From the NCBI RefSeq assembly GCF_000739615.1, contig NZ_BATP01000003.1:124001-188000 (forward strand): a stretch of 64,000 nucleotides of DNA, read 5' to 3'. The notes beneath the pieces are model-generated. The model was not told the DNA's origin. It saw only the letters and a program-made list of their open reading frames with translations, and ran no database searches. Of the stretch, positions 39,607-54,200 are shown piece after piece. The position numbers and the translations under genes are program-made. Origin of the DNA: Haloferula sp. BvORR071 (GTDB taxonomy: Bacteria > Verrucomicrobiota > Verrucomicrobiia > Verrucomicrobiales > Akkermansiaceae). Position 1 is the first letter of the stretch. The number at the start of each line of letters is the position of its first letter.

Positions 39607-41670
39607 TCAGCGCCGGCGGCGCAACAGCGCGAGCAGCCCCAGGCCTCCGAGCAGCGCCATGCTTGGCTCAGGCACCGCGGTCCAAGTCGCAGTGACCTTT
39701 CCTCCGCCGGATGAAGTGCTCCAGCTTCCTTGGCCGGCGGTGTTGTCCAACCCGCTCAGATTGATGCTGGAGAAGGCCCCATTGAGTGCGCCCGTGTAGG
39801 TGAAAAGATCGAAGGAATGGTTGCTGTCCCAAAAGGCGGTCGTGTAGTCGGCCGCGCCAAACAAGGTCACCGCCAGCGCCACATTGTTGCCGATGCCCAA
39901 GTCGCCCGTGATGGAGATCTGATCCGCAGCGCTTCCGTCGGCGGCAATTTCCGTGGTCACATTGGCGTTATTCCCGTAACTCAACCCGTTGGCGAAGCTC
40001 TGGCTGCCAGGCGAGTTGCCGGGATTGTGCTGGCCATTCACCGTGACCAAGCCGCCGCCAAAGGCGCCTTGACCGGTCAGTGTGCCGACCGTGAGTCCAC
40101 CGGTGGTATTAATTGCCCGCGCCGGATCGGTCCCGGTATTCACCATCCCGGAGAAGATGCCGGAGATCGATGAACTTCCGGTCACGGTCACGGTCGAGGT
40201 AGCAGCAGTTCCGGTTAGAGTGCCGCCCGCCAGGGTGATTGTATTTCCCACCGCATAGGCGCCGGTGTTGAGGACGCCGCCGTTGATGGTAATCGTACCC
40301 GTGCCGAAGGCCGACGCGTGACCGGCAGTCAGCGTGCCGGAAGTGACCGTGGTCTGGCGGGAATAGGTGTTATTCCCGCTGATGATGAGGTTGCCCGTGC
40401 CTGCTTTTGTGAATTTCCGGGTGGTATCACCGCCGTCGGAAATTACTCCGGCAAATTCGGTGACGGTATTGTTCACCGTGGCGATCTTATCGGCGGCATT
40501 GCCGAGACTGACGGTATCAACGAATTTCAGATTGCCGGTGCTCGCGGTGCCGAAGGTACTGCTGTTGGCGAAGTCGAGTTGCCTGTTTGTGGTGATGACC
40601 CGGGCAGTGGAATCCGCGGAGGCAATGGTGCCGCCGCCCATGCGAAGCTGCGAAGTGCCAAGGGCACCGTCATTTCCCAATGCCAAGGTGCCGGCATTGA
40701 CTGCCGTGACGCCGCTGTGGGTATTCGCATTGGAGAGTGTCAGGGTGGCCGCACCGTCCTTGGCGATGCCACCACCGGTGCCGGTTACGACCCCGGAAAA
40801 GATGGTGTCGACATTGGTGGTGATGGCTCGCTGGGCGGTATTCAGATTCACCCCACCGGTGAAGGTGAGCGCTCCAGTGCCGCCGCTGGTTTGGCCGAAG
40901 GTCGCGCCGATGGAGAAGTTGAGGCCATTGCCAAAGTTGCGGGCGGTGCCGTCGGCGGATGACAAGGTAGTGGTCCCGCCACCCGTGCCGAGGTAGATGG
41001 TGCCGCTGCCAAAGGCCCCATCATTTCCGGCACGCAGGGTGCCGTTGTTGATGAAGACCCAACCCAGCGAATTGTTGCCGTTGAGGGTCCAGGTTCCGGC
41101 ATCACCTTTGCCGAGCTGACCATCGACGGTCAGCGTGCCATTGATGATGGAGGATCCGGCAGTGCCGCGCAGGAAGAGATTGGCATCGTTGGCCAAGGCG
41201 CCGCCGTTGCTGGTGACATTGCCCAAGGTCAGGCCGCCGGTGCCCGCATTGATTTGCAGGCGTGACGTGAGGTTTCCTACAGCGACAGCAGTAGTGCTGT
41301 TGACCCCGCTAAGCAGCAGGTCATTGCCAATACTACGGGTGCCGGTCGCACCGGTGTCGTTGATGACGTTAAATGAACCGTTGGAAGTCGCCCCCGAAAG
41401 GGTGATGGCCGAGCCAGTGAGCGAAAGCGCCGTCGTATTCGCGAAACCAATCTGATTCCACGTCACCGGGCCGCTGACCGTCTGGCCTCCGGTCAGCGAA
41501 GTCGATGTCCAGTTCGCGGGGTTGGCGGTCGCTGGAGCGACTCCGCCTGCCCAACTCGTCCCGTCGGTGAGCTCAGTGCCGGTGGCGGCTTTGTCGATGG
41601 CGGACGAGAGTGAGACTGTGGCAGATGTCGCAAGAGCGACCACCAGGAAGGGGTTGCGGGAGGGTTTCAT
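39607..41670 (-). CDS. Beta-strand-repeat protein with PEP-CTERM tail
   Basis: A 687-residue exported protein. Start at 41670 (MKPSRNPFLVVALATSATV) gives a signal peptide; 56 further codons upstream are open but unlike protein. The body has PATR-type motifs (KDGAATLTLSNANTHSGVT, KAGTGNLIISGNNTYSRQT, GDAGTWTLNGNNSLG) in Gly/Thr/Asn-rich beta sequence, then a region similar to the end of many PATR proteins (NPGNSPGSQSFANGLSYG, GNNVALAVTLFG). It ends in a sorting tail: VPEPSMALLGG, a short hydrophobic stretch and RRRR. Unlike the other two repeat proteins here, it thus carries a PEP-CTERM anchor rather than a calcium-loop tail. Probably a surface protein. Confidence 0.87.
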   Translation of the reverse strand: MKPSRNPFLVVALATSATVSLSSAIDKAATGTELTDGTSWAGGVAPATANPANWTSTSLTGGQTVSGPVTWNQIGFANTTALSLTGSAITLSGATSNGSFNVINDTGATGTRSIGNDLLLSGVNSTTAVAVGNLTSRLQINAGTGGLTLGNVTSNGGALANDANLFLRGTAGSSIINGTLTVDGQLGKGDAGTWTLNGNNSLGWVFINNGTLRAGNDGAFGSGTIYLGTGGGTTTLSSADGTARNFGNGLNFSIGATFGQTSGGTGALTFTGGVNLNTAQRAITTNVDTIFSGVVTGTGGGIAKDGAATLTLSNANTHSGVTAVNAGTLALGNDGALGTSQLRMGGGTIASADSTARVITTNRQLDFANSSTFGTASTGNLKFVDTVSLGNAADKIATVNNTVTEFAGVISDGGDTTRKFTKAGTGNLIISGNNTYSRQTTVTSGTLTAGHASAFGTGTITINGGVLNTGAYAVGNTITLAGGTLTGTAATSTVTVTGSSSISGIFSGMVNTGTDPARAINTTGGLTVGTLTGQGAFGGGLVTVNGQHNPGNSPGSQSFANGLSYGNNANVTTEIAADGSAADQISITGDLGIGNNVALAVTLFGAADYTTAFWDSNHSFDLFTYTGALNGAFSSINLSGLDNTAGQGSWSTSSGGGKVTATWTAVPEPSMALLGGLGLLALLRRRR

Positions 41671-42257
41671 TCGTAAAAGCGGTCGGCGAGGACCCTTGGG
41701 TTGCGAAGATGTAATACAACTTTGGGGCCCATTGCAAGCATCTTCCTTAACGGAAAATGCGTCGAATGCTCCCTTCCAGCGCGACCGAGGGGCGGAGACC
41801 TTTCCCGGGCGCCGCTTGGGGGCCGGTAATAGGGGCATGCGGAATCATGACGACCGCTCTCTTGATGTCAGGGAGGCAGCATCGGCAAGCGCCTTGGGCC
41901 TCTTGTGAGCGCGTCGCCAAACTTCTGATTTTGAAGCCACTCCCCGCGCGTCTGCTAGGTCCATAGTAGTTTGGTCTACGCAAAATCGGACGTGGCATTT
42001 TGCAACAAACCCAAGCCCTTATGGGGGTATTGAAGATTAGGTAATCAAACTAGTTTCCAAAGGTTGACGATCCGAGCATTCGAGGTATGAAGGTTCCGTG
42101 GTTCGTCGCTTCGCTTCAAGCGGGGCGATACTCGCTCCCGGACCACATTGTTGCTGTTCATCACCCACCAATTCGCATCCGGGAGAATCTACCGACGGCG
42201 TGTTTACGCTGGTCGAAGAGCGTATCCGTTTCCATCGGAAGGCTCTCCCAGAGGCGG
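41671..42257. other. Intergenic region upstream of the giant gene
   Basis: About 590 bases between the PEP-CTERM repeat gene and the giant gene. A relatively AT-rich core (41940-42060) stands out against GC-rich surroundings and is where control sites for the giant operon would be expected. Open frames here are weak and unlike proteins. One modest sigma-70-type promoter candidate is listed separately. Confidence 0.45.
42064..42091 (+). promoter_or_regulatory. Candidate sigma-70 promoter for the giant gene
   Basis: TTGACG (42064-42069), 16-base spacer, TATGAA (42086-42091): 5/6 and 4/6 matches to consensus, about 170 bases upstream of the chosen start. Alternative -35/-10 combinations exist in the AT-rich core just upstream, so this is only a candidate. 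Confidence 0.25.
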
Positions 42258-45200
42258 ATGTCCCATGCATCCCACCCCATGACCTACCGGACTGCTCTCC
42301 CAAGAGTTCGAACGCTGTTGCTGAATTCCTTCCTCGCGCTTGCGGGGATGATCGCGGCGCATGCCCAGTCAATCGTTCAAGAATACTATGTGCCCATGCC
42401 GGAAGCGCAGATCCGGCAGACCTTCTTGGCCTTGGCGCCGGGCACTGGGACCACCATGGACAGTACCGTCTCGCTGGTCGCAGCGGTGAGCGGGACCAAA
42501 ATTGTCTATGACCAGTGGGAAGACGGCTACGAACTGAGCCTCGACAATCCGACGCAGTCGACGACCCAAGTTTGGGGGGATGGCAATGACGTGAACGGCA
42601 AGCCTCCGGGTTTTGCAACCGATCCAAACGGCTTGAGCTCCGGCGCTGTGATCGCCCTGCGCAACCAGATCGCGCTGCCTCGCAATCCGACGACGCTTCT
42701 CTACGATGGCCGTGACCGGGTGGGTGCGACGCGAGGCATCGTGATGACCCGTTCGGCTTGGGCGACTTCTCCCGGGGCGGTGCTGGCGGATGCCACCGAG
42801 GTCTACTCGACCATCGACTGGGGCAGCAATTTCATCATCCCTGTCGGCGAGAATGAGATTTTCCCGACTCCGTTGACTTCCTCGATGTTCGAGCTCTGCT
42901 CGCTCTTCGTGCAGGCATCCCAGCCGGGCACCACGGTGCAGATCGACAAGGATGCGAACGGCACTGCTGAAACCACGGTCACCCTGAATCAGGGCGAGAC
43001 CTACTACATCGAGCGTGGCGTCTTGCGCGGCGCCACCGTGACCTCGTCGAAGCCGGTGCAGGTGGACATCATTACCGGCGATATCGGCGGCAACTATGAG
43101 AACCGCTGGTATACCGTGGCTCCCACCACCCAATGGGGCACCCGCTACTACAGCCCGGTGGGCACGGCCTCGAATGGCGATGACACCTACGTCTTCCTCT
43201 ACAACCCGGACAGCGCGGCGATCTCGGTGAACGTCACCACTCGCGTCGGAGCCAGCACCATCAGCATCCCGGCGAAGAGCAACTACATCTACCTGATGCC
43301 CCAAGACTCGGGGGCGAGCTTCATCAATACCTCGAACAAGCCCTTCTACGCCATCGCCACCGTGGGTGCAGAACCTACGGCGAACAACGTACATGACTGG
43401 GGCTTCAGCTTGATTCAGGAAGCCGATCTCACCACCACTCTTTCCCTTGGCTGGGGACCGGGCAGCTCCGAGTCCGGCACGATTACCGTGAATGGCAACC
43501 CTGTGTGGGTGACTCCGGTGAAGGCCACCACCATCTACGTGGACTACAATGGCGACCGCCTCGGGTCGCTGACTGACCCCCTCGGCGGCAAATACGATGC
43601 CGCCTATACGCTTTCCGCGCTGCAGGTGCAGCGCCTCTTCGATCCTGACAAGGACCAGACGGGTATGCGTGTCTACACGCTGGATGGCACTTTGATCGCG
43701 GGCGCTTGGGGTCAGGATCCAGCCACGGCGGGTCCTGGCAATCCCTATCTGGATGCCGGCACCACCATCCCGGCCTTCCCTGTGCCGGTGGTTCGCAAGA
43801 ACTCCGCTGTGGTCATCGACCCGACCAGCAACGGCCTCAGTATCGGTGATACCTTGGAATATTCGATCACCATGGACAATGCCGGACTCGTGGCTCTCGG
43901 CAACCTGCTCGTGATCGACGGTTTGCCCGCGCAGATCACCTATGTCGCAGGCAGCACGACGCGCGACGGAGTCGCCATTGCCGACAACACCCTCCCCGCC
44001 ACGCCCTTCCCGCTGGATGCCAGCGGCTACAACGTGCCGATCCTGCCCCGCGGCCAGACGACGGTCTTCAAGTATCGCGCGGTCGTCAACGCAGCGGGTT
44101 CGATCAACAACACGGTGACGACCTCATACGCGGGCGTCACCTCCACCAATAGTGTCTCTGTTCCCGGTGGCGGCACCGCAGCCCAGATCAGCTTCAGCCT
44201 CGCAGGCGGCACTGCCACCACGACCTATGGGGCGGGGGATGGGATCTACGTGACTGTCACCGATCCCGATGCCAACACCAGCGCCACCACGGTGCAGACC
44301 ATCACCGTGATCGTGAAGAACGCGACCACCGGCGACTACGAGACGATCACTCTCACGGAGACCGGCGTGAATACCGGAGTCTTTCGTAACACGGGTGCAC
44401 CTCTGGCATCTTCCTCCGCGGCGGGGACCAATCCGAATGACAGCACGCTGAACGTCTTCCCTGGCAATAGCCTCACCGTCAGCTACACGGACCCAATCTA
44501 CGGCGAGACCGCGAACACCACCGCGACCGTGACCGCCGGAACCGCGACGAAGATCCTTTACCTCGGCACGGATGCTTCCGGCACTTCCGGCCAGATCCTT
44601 GATCGTGTCGATCCGGCCAACCCGGTCGACACCACGGTCGCCAGCACTGCGGTGCTGAGCCCTTCTTCGACCATCGTCGCGGGAACCCCGAGCCTGGGGG
44701 CCTACGCCGGTCCGAACTCGGGCTCCACTGCCAGCGTGACCCTCAGCCACACCGTGGCAGCCGGGAATAACCGCCTGTTGCTCGTCGCGGTCAATTTCGA
44801 GGACGACAGCACTGCAGGGATGGCGATCAACTCGGTGAGCTATGGTTCACAGGCGATGACCTTGGTGGCCAGCCGAGCCTCCAGCCAGGAAGCGAATGCG
44901 CAGCTCTGGAGTCTGGTCGCTCCCGCCGCAGGCACTGCCAACGTTACGGTGAATATGACGAGCTTCGGCAATGCGGATGCTCTGCACGTCGCTGCCACCA
45001 CCTTCACCGGTGTCAACCAAACCACTCCGCTCGGCGCGGCCGTCACTGCCACGGCCGCGACCAGTCCCGCGACCATCAGCGTCACGGGCGCGACCAACGA
45101 ACTCGTCTTCGTTACCGCTGGCATTGATGATGCTCGCACCGCGACCATCGCCTCCAGCGGCCAGACCGCACTTTGGAATGCCCTTAGCGGTGTTTCGGAA

Positions 45201-48200
45201 AGCGACGGCATCCGCTCCGTCGGCAGCACCCGGGCTGGCACTGGCTCCGCGGGCACTTCGTCGTGGACCCTGGGAACCGCGGATGCCTGGGCTGCAATCG
45301 GCGTGCCGATCAAGCCGGCTACCGGCACGGCCACGGCGACCTTCACACAGAGCCCGGCTTATGCTGAGAGCTTCACCTTGCCCGCTGGCGCGGTGCTGGG
45401 TGCACAGACTTACTTCACCACCACCTCCGGCACCTTGAGTGGCACGGTGGCCGTGACTGCCACGCTGCGTTACGGTTCGACCACAGTTGCCACCAGCAGT
45501 TCGGCCAGCGCTGCCAGCGGGGTGATCACCTTCACCTTCCCGGCCTTGGCCAGCGCGGTGACGATCCCCTCCGGCCAAGCTCTCTCGATCGATATCTCCA
45601 GCGCGGTCGCCGGAGTCGGCTTCACCATCGACTACGACGCGAATACTAAGCCCTCGCGCATCACGCTGCCGACGACCACGGTGATTCACGTCGACTCGAT
45701 CGGCGTTTACGATGCCCCGTATCCGAACGGAACGCTGGTCACGAGCCCCGCCAATGGCCAGACTCTCTACGTCCGCGCGACTGCTGGCGACCCCTTCGGC
45801 GCCTATGACATCACCAGCATGCCGCTGAGCATCGATGGTCCCGGCACGGCCGGCGACATCTCGGCGAACATGTCCGTAGTCACCGCGGCCACCACCGCTT
45901 CGTCGAAGACCTTTGAATACGAGTGGCGCACCGGCTCTACCACCGGCGCCTATCAGATCGTGGCCAACGCCAAGGAAGGCACGGAGAACACGATTTCCGC
46001 CTCGCGCTCGACCTCGGTGAATCTCAACTACCTCGATCTCGGCACCCCTTCCTCCGTCGAGTTCTTCAACACCGGCGGCAATAGCACGCTGACCTACGCT
46101 ACCAACGAGTCGATCGTCATTCGGGTCACCGACCTTGACCAGAATATGGATCCGGCGGTCGCCGAAACGCTCACCGTCACCCTGACCAGCAGCACCGGCG
46201 ATACTGAGGTCGTTACCCTCACCGAGACCGGCATCAATACCGGGATCTTCGCCGCCACCGTGCCGACCAGCTCGACGGTGGCCGGCACGAGCAACAACGG
46301 GACGCTCTATGCCATTGCCGGAAGTGCTCTCAGCGTGAGCTATGTCGATCCCACAGACTCTTCCGACACTTCCACCGACACCGCGACGATTCCGACTCCG
46401 ACCGCGGTGGATGGCGTCTCGATCAGCAAGGTCCTCATCACCCCCGCTGGCGGTCAGGCGATCGTCGGCGAGTCCGTGCAGTATCGTTTGCGGGTGACGA
46501 ACACCGGCGGTACCGCGCTTTCCAGTGCCACGGTCACGGATACCTTTCCAACCTCGAACCTAACCTACGTCTCCGCCAGCACCACGCCGACCAGCGTCTC
46601 CGGCGGCACGATCACTTGGTCGAATGTCGGTCCGTTGGCCCAAGGCCAGGCGGCCGAGATCTTCGTGAACTTCACCGCGAACGCCGCGGGTGGCACCGTG
46701 ACCAACTCCGCGGCGGTCACTGCCGGCACCGCCAGTTCGAATAGCTCCGCAAACCTCACCATCACCCGCCCGCGAGTCACCGTCACCAAGACCGTGACCA
46801 GCCCGGCCACTGGCACAGCAGGGAAGGGCGACAACGTTGTCTTCAGCATTGCCGTGCAAAACAGCGGCACCACCGCGATCCCGAATCTTCCGTTGGAGGA
46901 TCTCTACAGTGGTGACACCTTTGAATACGTCTCCGCCTCCTTGGCTCCGAATGCCACGGGCTCAGGGACTATCCTTTGGAACGATATCACTGGCAGCGGC
47001 AGTCTCGCGGTCGGCGCCACGCAGACCATCTCCGTAACCCTCAAGGTCAAAGGTCAGGCGAACCCCGCGACAAATACCGCAGCGGTCAACTACGCCACGG
47101 ATTCGAACGGCAATTCCGTTCCCGGCTCCAGCGGCGTGGCCACCATTGTCACCACTGCCGCCAGCATCCGCGGCAGTGTTCTGGAAGACAAGGGCACTGC
47201 CGGCTTCGGTGGCGGCGATACTCCGCTCGCCGGGATAAACCTCTCGCTCTACACCGATCCGAATGCCGACGGTAATCCTGCCGATGGCACCTTGGTAGCG
47301 ATCACCAGCACCTTGGCTGATGGCAGCTATGAATTCCTGAGCTTGGCACTGGGGAGCTATGTGGTGGTTGAGACCGATCCTACCGGCTTCAACAGCATTG
47401 CCGATACCCAAGGCGCGAACGACAACCGGATAGCGCTCACACTGACGACTTTCGCGGCCTCGACCGGGAACAACTTCCTCGATAAATACATCGATCCAGC
47501 GCTCTACGCGAACATCACCGGCCAGGTCCGCAACGATGCGGATGGCGACGGCGATCTGACTGATAGCGACACCGGCATCAGTGGCGTTACCATCGATCTC
47601 TACACCGACCCGAATGGCGACGGCAATCCGGTGGATGGCACCCTCTACGCCACCGCCACGACCAACGCTTCCGGCAACTACGCCTTCAACCTCGTGCCTC
47701 CCGGCACCTATGTGGTGGTGGAGACCGATCTTAGTGGCTACGCCAGCACTGGCGACAAGACCCTGCCTAACGACAACCGCGTGCCGGTGAATGCCGTTGC
47801 CTCCGTCACGAATAGCGGCAACGACTTCCTGGACACCAATACGCTGACCTTGCTTGGCACCATCGGTGACTCGGTCTGGGCAGATACGAACAACAACGGC
47901 ATCTTTGACACCGCCACGGAGTCCGGCATTCCCGGTGTCAACGTGCAGCTCTATCGCTCCACCCAGACGCCCGGCACGGACACCCCGTATCGCATCACCA
48001 GCACAAATCTCAGCGGCATCTATTCCTTCGCGAACGTGCCTGCAGGTAGCTATCGGATCTATTTCCCGGCCTCGAACTTCGTCGCTGGCGGCCCCTTGGC
48101 CTCTGCGCCGCTCTCGTCGCAAATCACTGTCAATGGCGACAACCAGGTCAACAACGACGACAACGGCATCCAGACCGCTTCCGGGCAGCCGGTGAGCAGT

Positions 48201-51200
48201 CCAGTGATCGTGATCTCCGCGAATGAGACCGACAACACCGTCGACTTCGGCTTCGTCCCGAACAGCAGCATCGGTAGCATTGTCGGCACGGTCCTAGACG
48301 ACACCAACAACGATGATGTCGGCGACACCGGCATCGCGGGTGTGACCCTCACGCTCTACACCGATCCGAATGGAGACGGCAATCCGGCCGATGGTGTCCA
48401 GATCGGCACGACCACCACTGCCGCAGATGGCTCTTATTCCTTCACCGGTCTCACCCCGCGCACCTACGTGGTGGTGGAGAGCCAACCTGCTGGCTACCTG
48501 AACGTCTCTGATAGTGACGGCAACAGTACCCTGAATGCGGTGGTCGTTGCGCTCGGAGCCGGGGCGAATGCTACCGCTTCCTTCGTGGAAGAACGCCCGG
48601 GAACCGTCACCGGCCATGTCTATCTCGATGCCAACGGCAACGGTAGCCAGCAAGGTGGGGAGGGGAATCTTTCCGGCATCCGCGTGGTGGTCACTGCTTC
48701 AGACAACTCGGTCCAGACCGTTACCACCGACCCGAGTGGCAACTGGACGGCCACCGTGCCGCCCGGCAGCACCTCGGCCAAGATCACGATTGCTGATCTC
48801 CCCTCCGGCTCCGCTCAGACCGAGGGCACCGATCCGACCGTGGTCGTGGTCACCGGTGGTGCCAGCATCAGCGCAGGCAATGACGGCTACTACCGCGCTG
48901 CCACCCTCACCGGTATCGTCTATCGCGACGTCAATGGCAACGGCAGCCAAGACGGCACTGATTCGGGACTCTCCGGCGTGACCGTTCGCATCACCGACAT
49001 CCTCGGCGTGGTGCGCGATGTCACCACCAATAGCACCGGCTTCTGGACCGTCAGCGTGCCGCCGGGAGCCACCATCGTGGATGTGCTGGACCTTGCCGCG
49101 AACTTCCCGGTCGGTGGCATCCATCGTGAGGGCACCGATCCTGAGACCGTCACCGCGCTTGCGGCCACGACCGTCGACACCGGCAAGGACGGCTACTACT
49201 TCCCCGGCACCGTCACCGGCCACCTCTACCTCGATGTGAATGGCAACGGCACTCAGGACTCCGGCGAGTCGCCGCTTCCCGGTGTGGACGTCATCATCAC
49301 TCCGAGCTTCGGCGCGGCCTTCCGTGTCACCACCGACTCCGCCGGAAATTGGACCGCCAGCGTGCCGCCCGGTGCCGGCACCGCCGATGTGGACGAACTC
49401 GATCCACAGTTCCCGTCCGGTTCGAATCACACCGAGGGCACGGATCCGACTGGCTTCACCGCTATCGCCGCCAGTTCCGTTTCCGGCGGCATCGATGGCT
49501 ACTACGTTCCTGCCACGGTCGTCGGTCACATCTACCGCGACGTGAATGGCAACGGGGTGGAAGACAGCGGCGAACCCGGCCTGCCGAACGTCTCCCTGGT
49601 CATCACCAATAGCCTGGGCAACACCCAGACCGTCAATACGGATGCGAACGGCAACTGGAGCGCCACAGTGCCTCCCGGCAGCACCATCGCCGACATTGTC
49701 GATAGCGATCCTGACATCCCGACCGGTGCGATCCGGAAGGAAGGCACCGATCCGACCACGGTCATTGCCGTCGCTGGCACCACCGCGAATGCCGGCAAGG
49801 ATGGCTACTACATCCCGGCCCAAGTGAGCGGCCACCTCTATTCCGACAATAACGACAATGGCATCGAGGACGCTGGCGACACTCCGGTCGCGAATATCGA
49901 CATCATCGTCACCGATAGCACCGGCACCGTCCGCACCGTGAGCACGGATGCCAGCGGCAACTGGACCGTGAGCGTGCCGCCCGGCACCACGACTGCCCTG
50001 GTGGACGTCAACGATCCGCAGTTCCCCGCCGGTGGCACCTTCGCCCCGGGCACCAATCCTCAACAGACCACTGCCGTCGCGGGAACCGCCACGAACATTC
50101 CTGCCACCGGATTCCAAATCCTTGGAGTCGTCACTGGTCACCTCTACATCGACGTCAACAACAACCACACGCAGGGTCCCAACGAGCCGGGTCTTGCTGG
50201 GGTGAATGTCATCGTCACCGATTCCCTCGGTGCGATTCACACCATCGAATCGGATGCTTCAGGCAATTGGTCCGTGAGCGTGCCGCCCGGCAGCACCTCC
50301 GCGAAGGTCGATACCACCGATCCGCAATTCCCGGTGGGAAGTTCCCGCAGTGAAGGCAACGATCCTTCGGTTGTCACCGCCATTGCCGGTCAGACGGTGA
50401 GTGCTGGCAATGTGGGTTACTACATCGCCACCTCTGTCACTGGCACCATCTACGTCGACACCAACCACAACGGCAGCCGCGATCCGGGTGAGCCCGGCCT
50501 CGCCGGAGCCAGTGTGCTCGTGACCGACGTGAACAATGCGACCCGCACCGTGATCACGGATAGTGACGGCGTCTGGGTTGCCAGCGTGCCGCCCGGCAGC
50601 ACCATCGCTACGGTTCAACAGACCGGCCCGGCTTTCCCGGCTGGATTCAGCCGCACGGAAGGAACGAGCACGGCCACCGTTATCGCGGTCAACGGCAGCC
50701 CGGCCAGCGTGCCGATCAATGGCTACTATTTCCCTGGCACCATCAGCGGCCATGTCTTCAGCGACACGAACGGCAACGGCATTGAGGACTCCGGCGAGCC
50801 GGGCCTTGCAAACATCACCGTCAATATCATCGACAGCCTCGGGAATACCCAGTTCGTCGTGACCAATGCGAGCGGCAACTGGACCGCCACCGTGCCGCCA
50901 GGCACCACCATCGTCGACATCGACAACGGCGACACTGACATCCCGTCCGGCTCCGTCCGCACCGGCGGCGTCGACCCGGTTACTATCACCGCGGTCTCCG
51001 GCGTGAATACTCCGGCGGGTGGGGGAGTTGGCTTCTATCAGGCCGCCACCGTCACCGGTCACCTCTACGTCGATACCAATGGCAACGGCACGCAGGACGG
51101 CAGCGAGCCGAACCTCGCCAATGTGAATGTCTTCGTAGCAGCTTCGAATGGCGGCACCCAGACCGTCTTGACCGACTCGAACGGCAACTGGAGCGCCAGC

Positions 51201-54200
51201 GTGCCGCCGGGCACTACCATCATCGATATCGACGAAACCGATGGCCAGTATCCCGCGGGCTCGACGCAGACTCAGGGCACGAATCAGACCACAGTCATCG
51301 CGGAGGCCGGTGTCATCAAGTCCAGCACGCCCGCCGGCTTCTTCATCCCGGCAGTGATCACCGGCCACCTCTACCTTGATCTGAATGGCAACGGTCAGCA
51401 GGACTTCGTGGTCCACGATCTGGCCAACGTGAACATCATCATCACCGATTCGAACGGGAACACCCAGATCGTGGTGACTGACTCGAACGGCAACTGGAGC
51501 GCCACCGTTCCACCGGGCCTGACGAGCGCCAAAATCGACAACACCGACCCGCAATACCCCGCCGGTTCGGTGATCACTCAAGGTGCGATCACTACCAATA
51601 TCAACGCGGTCGCCGGTTCCACCACCGGCAGCACGCCGGTAGGCTTCCACTTCCCGGCCACCATCACCGGTCATCTCTACATCGATACGAACGGTAACGG
51701 CACCCAGGATTCCGGAGAGCCGGATCTTGCGAATGTCGATGTGCTGGTCACCAGCTCGATCAATAATACCCAGACGGTCACCACGAATGCGAACGGTAAC
51801 TGGACGGCCATCGTGCCGCCGGGCAATACCATCGCGAAGGTCAGGGAAACCGATCCGGACTATCCCACCGGCTTCCTTCATCGGGAAGGGGACGACCCAA
51901 CCATCGTCAACGCGACGGCTAGCACCACCACCTTCGCAGGCAACGACGGTTTCTATCAGCCGGGCACCGTCAGCGGCCACCTCTTTGTCGACACGAATGG
52001 CAATGGCGTTGAAGACCCGGGTGAGCCCGATCTCGCGGATGTCGATATCCTGATCACGGACTCGAATGGCAATACCCAGACTGCAACCACCGGTTCGGAT
52101 GGCAATTGGATCGCCACGGTCCCGCCAGGCAACACCATCGTGGATATCGTCGATAGCGATCCGCAGATCCCCTCGGGAGCCGTGCGCACCACTCCCGGCA
52201 CGGATCCGGTGACGGTTCCAGCCGTGGCTGGCATCGATACCCCGGCGGGCGATGCTGCCGGCTTCTATCAGGCCGGTTCTGTCACAGGCGTCCTCTACTT
52301 GGACACGAATGGCAACACCACCCTCCAGAATGGTGAGCCGGGTATCCCGAACGTGAATGTCCGGGTCACCGATAGTCTCAACAACGTCCATGTGGTGGTC
52401 ACTGATGCCAATGGCGTCTGGACCGCCAGCGTGCCGCCGGGCACCACCACCGTGGCGATCGATACCACCGATCCCGACTTCCCGGCAGGCGTCAGCCTCA
52501 CCGATGGCACTGAGCCCACCACCGTCACCGCTCAGGCAGGTCAGTCCGTGGACGCAGGCCGAGATGGCTACTACCTCCCTGCCATCGTCACCGGCCTCGT
52601 CTATCGCGATGTCAATGGCGATGGCGCGCAAGGCAGTGGCGAACTCGGCATCCCGAATGCAATCGTCCGCATCACGGATAGCACCGGCGCCACCAAGGAC
52701 GTCATCACCAATAGCGCAGGCATCTGGACCGCCAGCGTGCCACCTGGCGAAACCATCGCCGACGTGCTGAATCTCGACGCCACCTTCCCGGAGGGCGGCG
52801 TCCACATCGAGGGTTCTGATCCGACCTTCTTCACCGCGGTGGCTGGCAGCACGACTAACGCGGGCAAGGACGGTTACTATTTCCCGGCTACTGTCACTGG
52901 TCGCGTCTTCTTCGATACGAATGGCAACGGCACCGAGGAAAGCGGCGAGCCGGGTCTGTCCGATATCAACGTCATCATCACCGATAGCAACAGCCGGCAG
53001 CAGATCGTTGTGACCGACTCGACCGGCACTTGGACCGCCAGCGTGCCGCCTGGCAGCACCCAGGTGAAGGTGGACGAGAGCGATCCGCAGTATCCTGCTG
53101 GTACCAGCCAATCCGCCGGCACGGACCCGAGCTCCGTGAATGCTGTGCCCAATGCGGTGACCTCCGCGGGCCTCGATGGCTACTACACCGCCGCCACTCT
53201 CACTGGTATTGTCTACCTTGATACCAATGGCAACGGCAGCCGTCAGGTTGCTGAGAACGGCATCGCCGGTGTCTCGGTGACCATCACGGATGTGCTCGGC
53301 ATGCCTCGCACCGTGACGACCGATAGTAATGGCCGCTGGACCGTAAGCGTCCCGCCGGGCGCCGCGACCATCGACGTGCTTGAAGGCAGCGGCTCGATCC
53401 CCCTCGGCGCGACCCGCACGCAAGGCAGCGATCCGCGATCGGCCACAGCACTGGCTGGCTCGACTGTGGATACGGGCAACGACGGCTTCTACCTCGCCGC
53501 CGTGGTTAACGGCCACCTCTACGTGGACAACGATGGCAATGGAACGGAAGGCCCCGGCGACACGCCGCTGGCAGGTGTCGATGTCATCGTCACCGATAGC
53601 AACGGCAATCCGCATATCGTCACAACCGATGCCAGCGGCAACTGGACCATCAGTGTTCCGCCGGGAGCTACGACGGTTCTCGTGGATGTGAATGATCCGC
53701 AGTTCCCGGTTGGTGGCACTCCGGCCACGGGCACGAATCCGACCACCGTCACTGCCACCACGGCAGGTTCGACGAATATTCCGCCCACCGGCTTCCGCAT
53801 CCTCGGCACCATCACCGGCCACCTCTACATCGACACGAACGGGAACGGCACCCAAGACCCCGGCGAGCCGAATCTCGCGGGTATCAGTGTGCTGATCACC
53901 GATTCGCAGAGCAACACGCAGATCGTCGAGAGCGATGGCACTGGCAATTGGACTGCCAGCGTGCCGCCCGGCAACACCACGGCGGATGTTCAAGAAAGCG
54001 ACCCACAGTTCCCGGGCAATAGCCCCGAGCATCGCGAGGGCGACGACCCGACCACGGTCACGGTCATTGCCGGCCAGACTGCGAACGGCGGCACCGATGG
54101 CTACTACATCGCCACCTCCGTCACCGGCACGGTCTACAACGACCTCAACAACAATGGCACCCGCGACTCCGGCGAACCCGGAGTGGCAGGCGTGACCGTG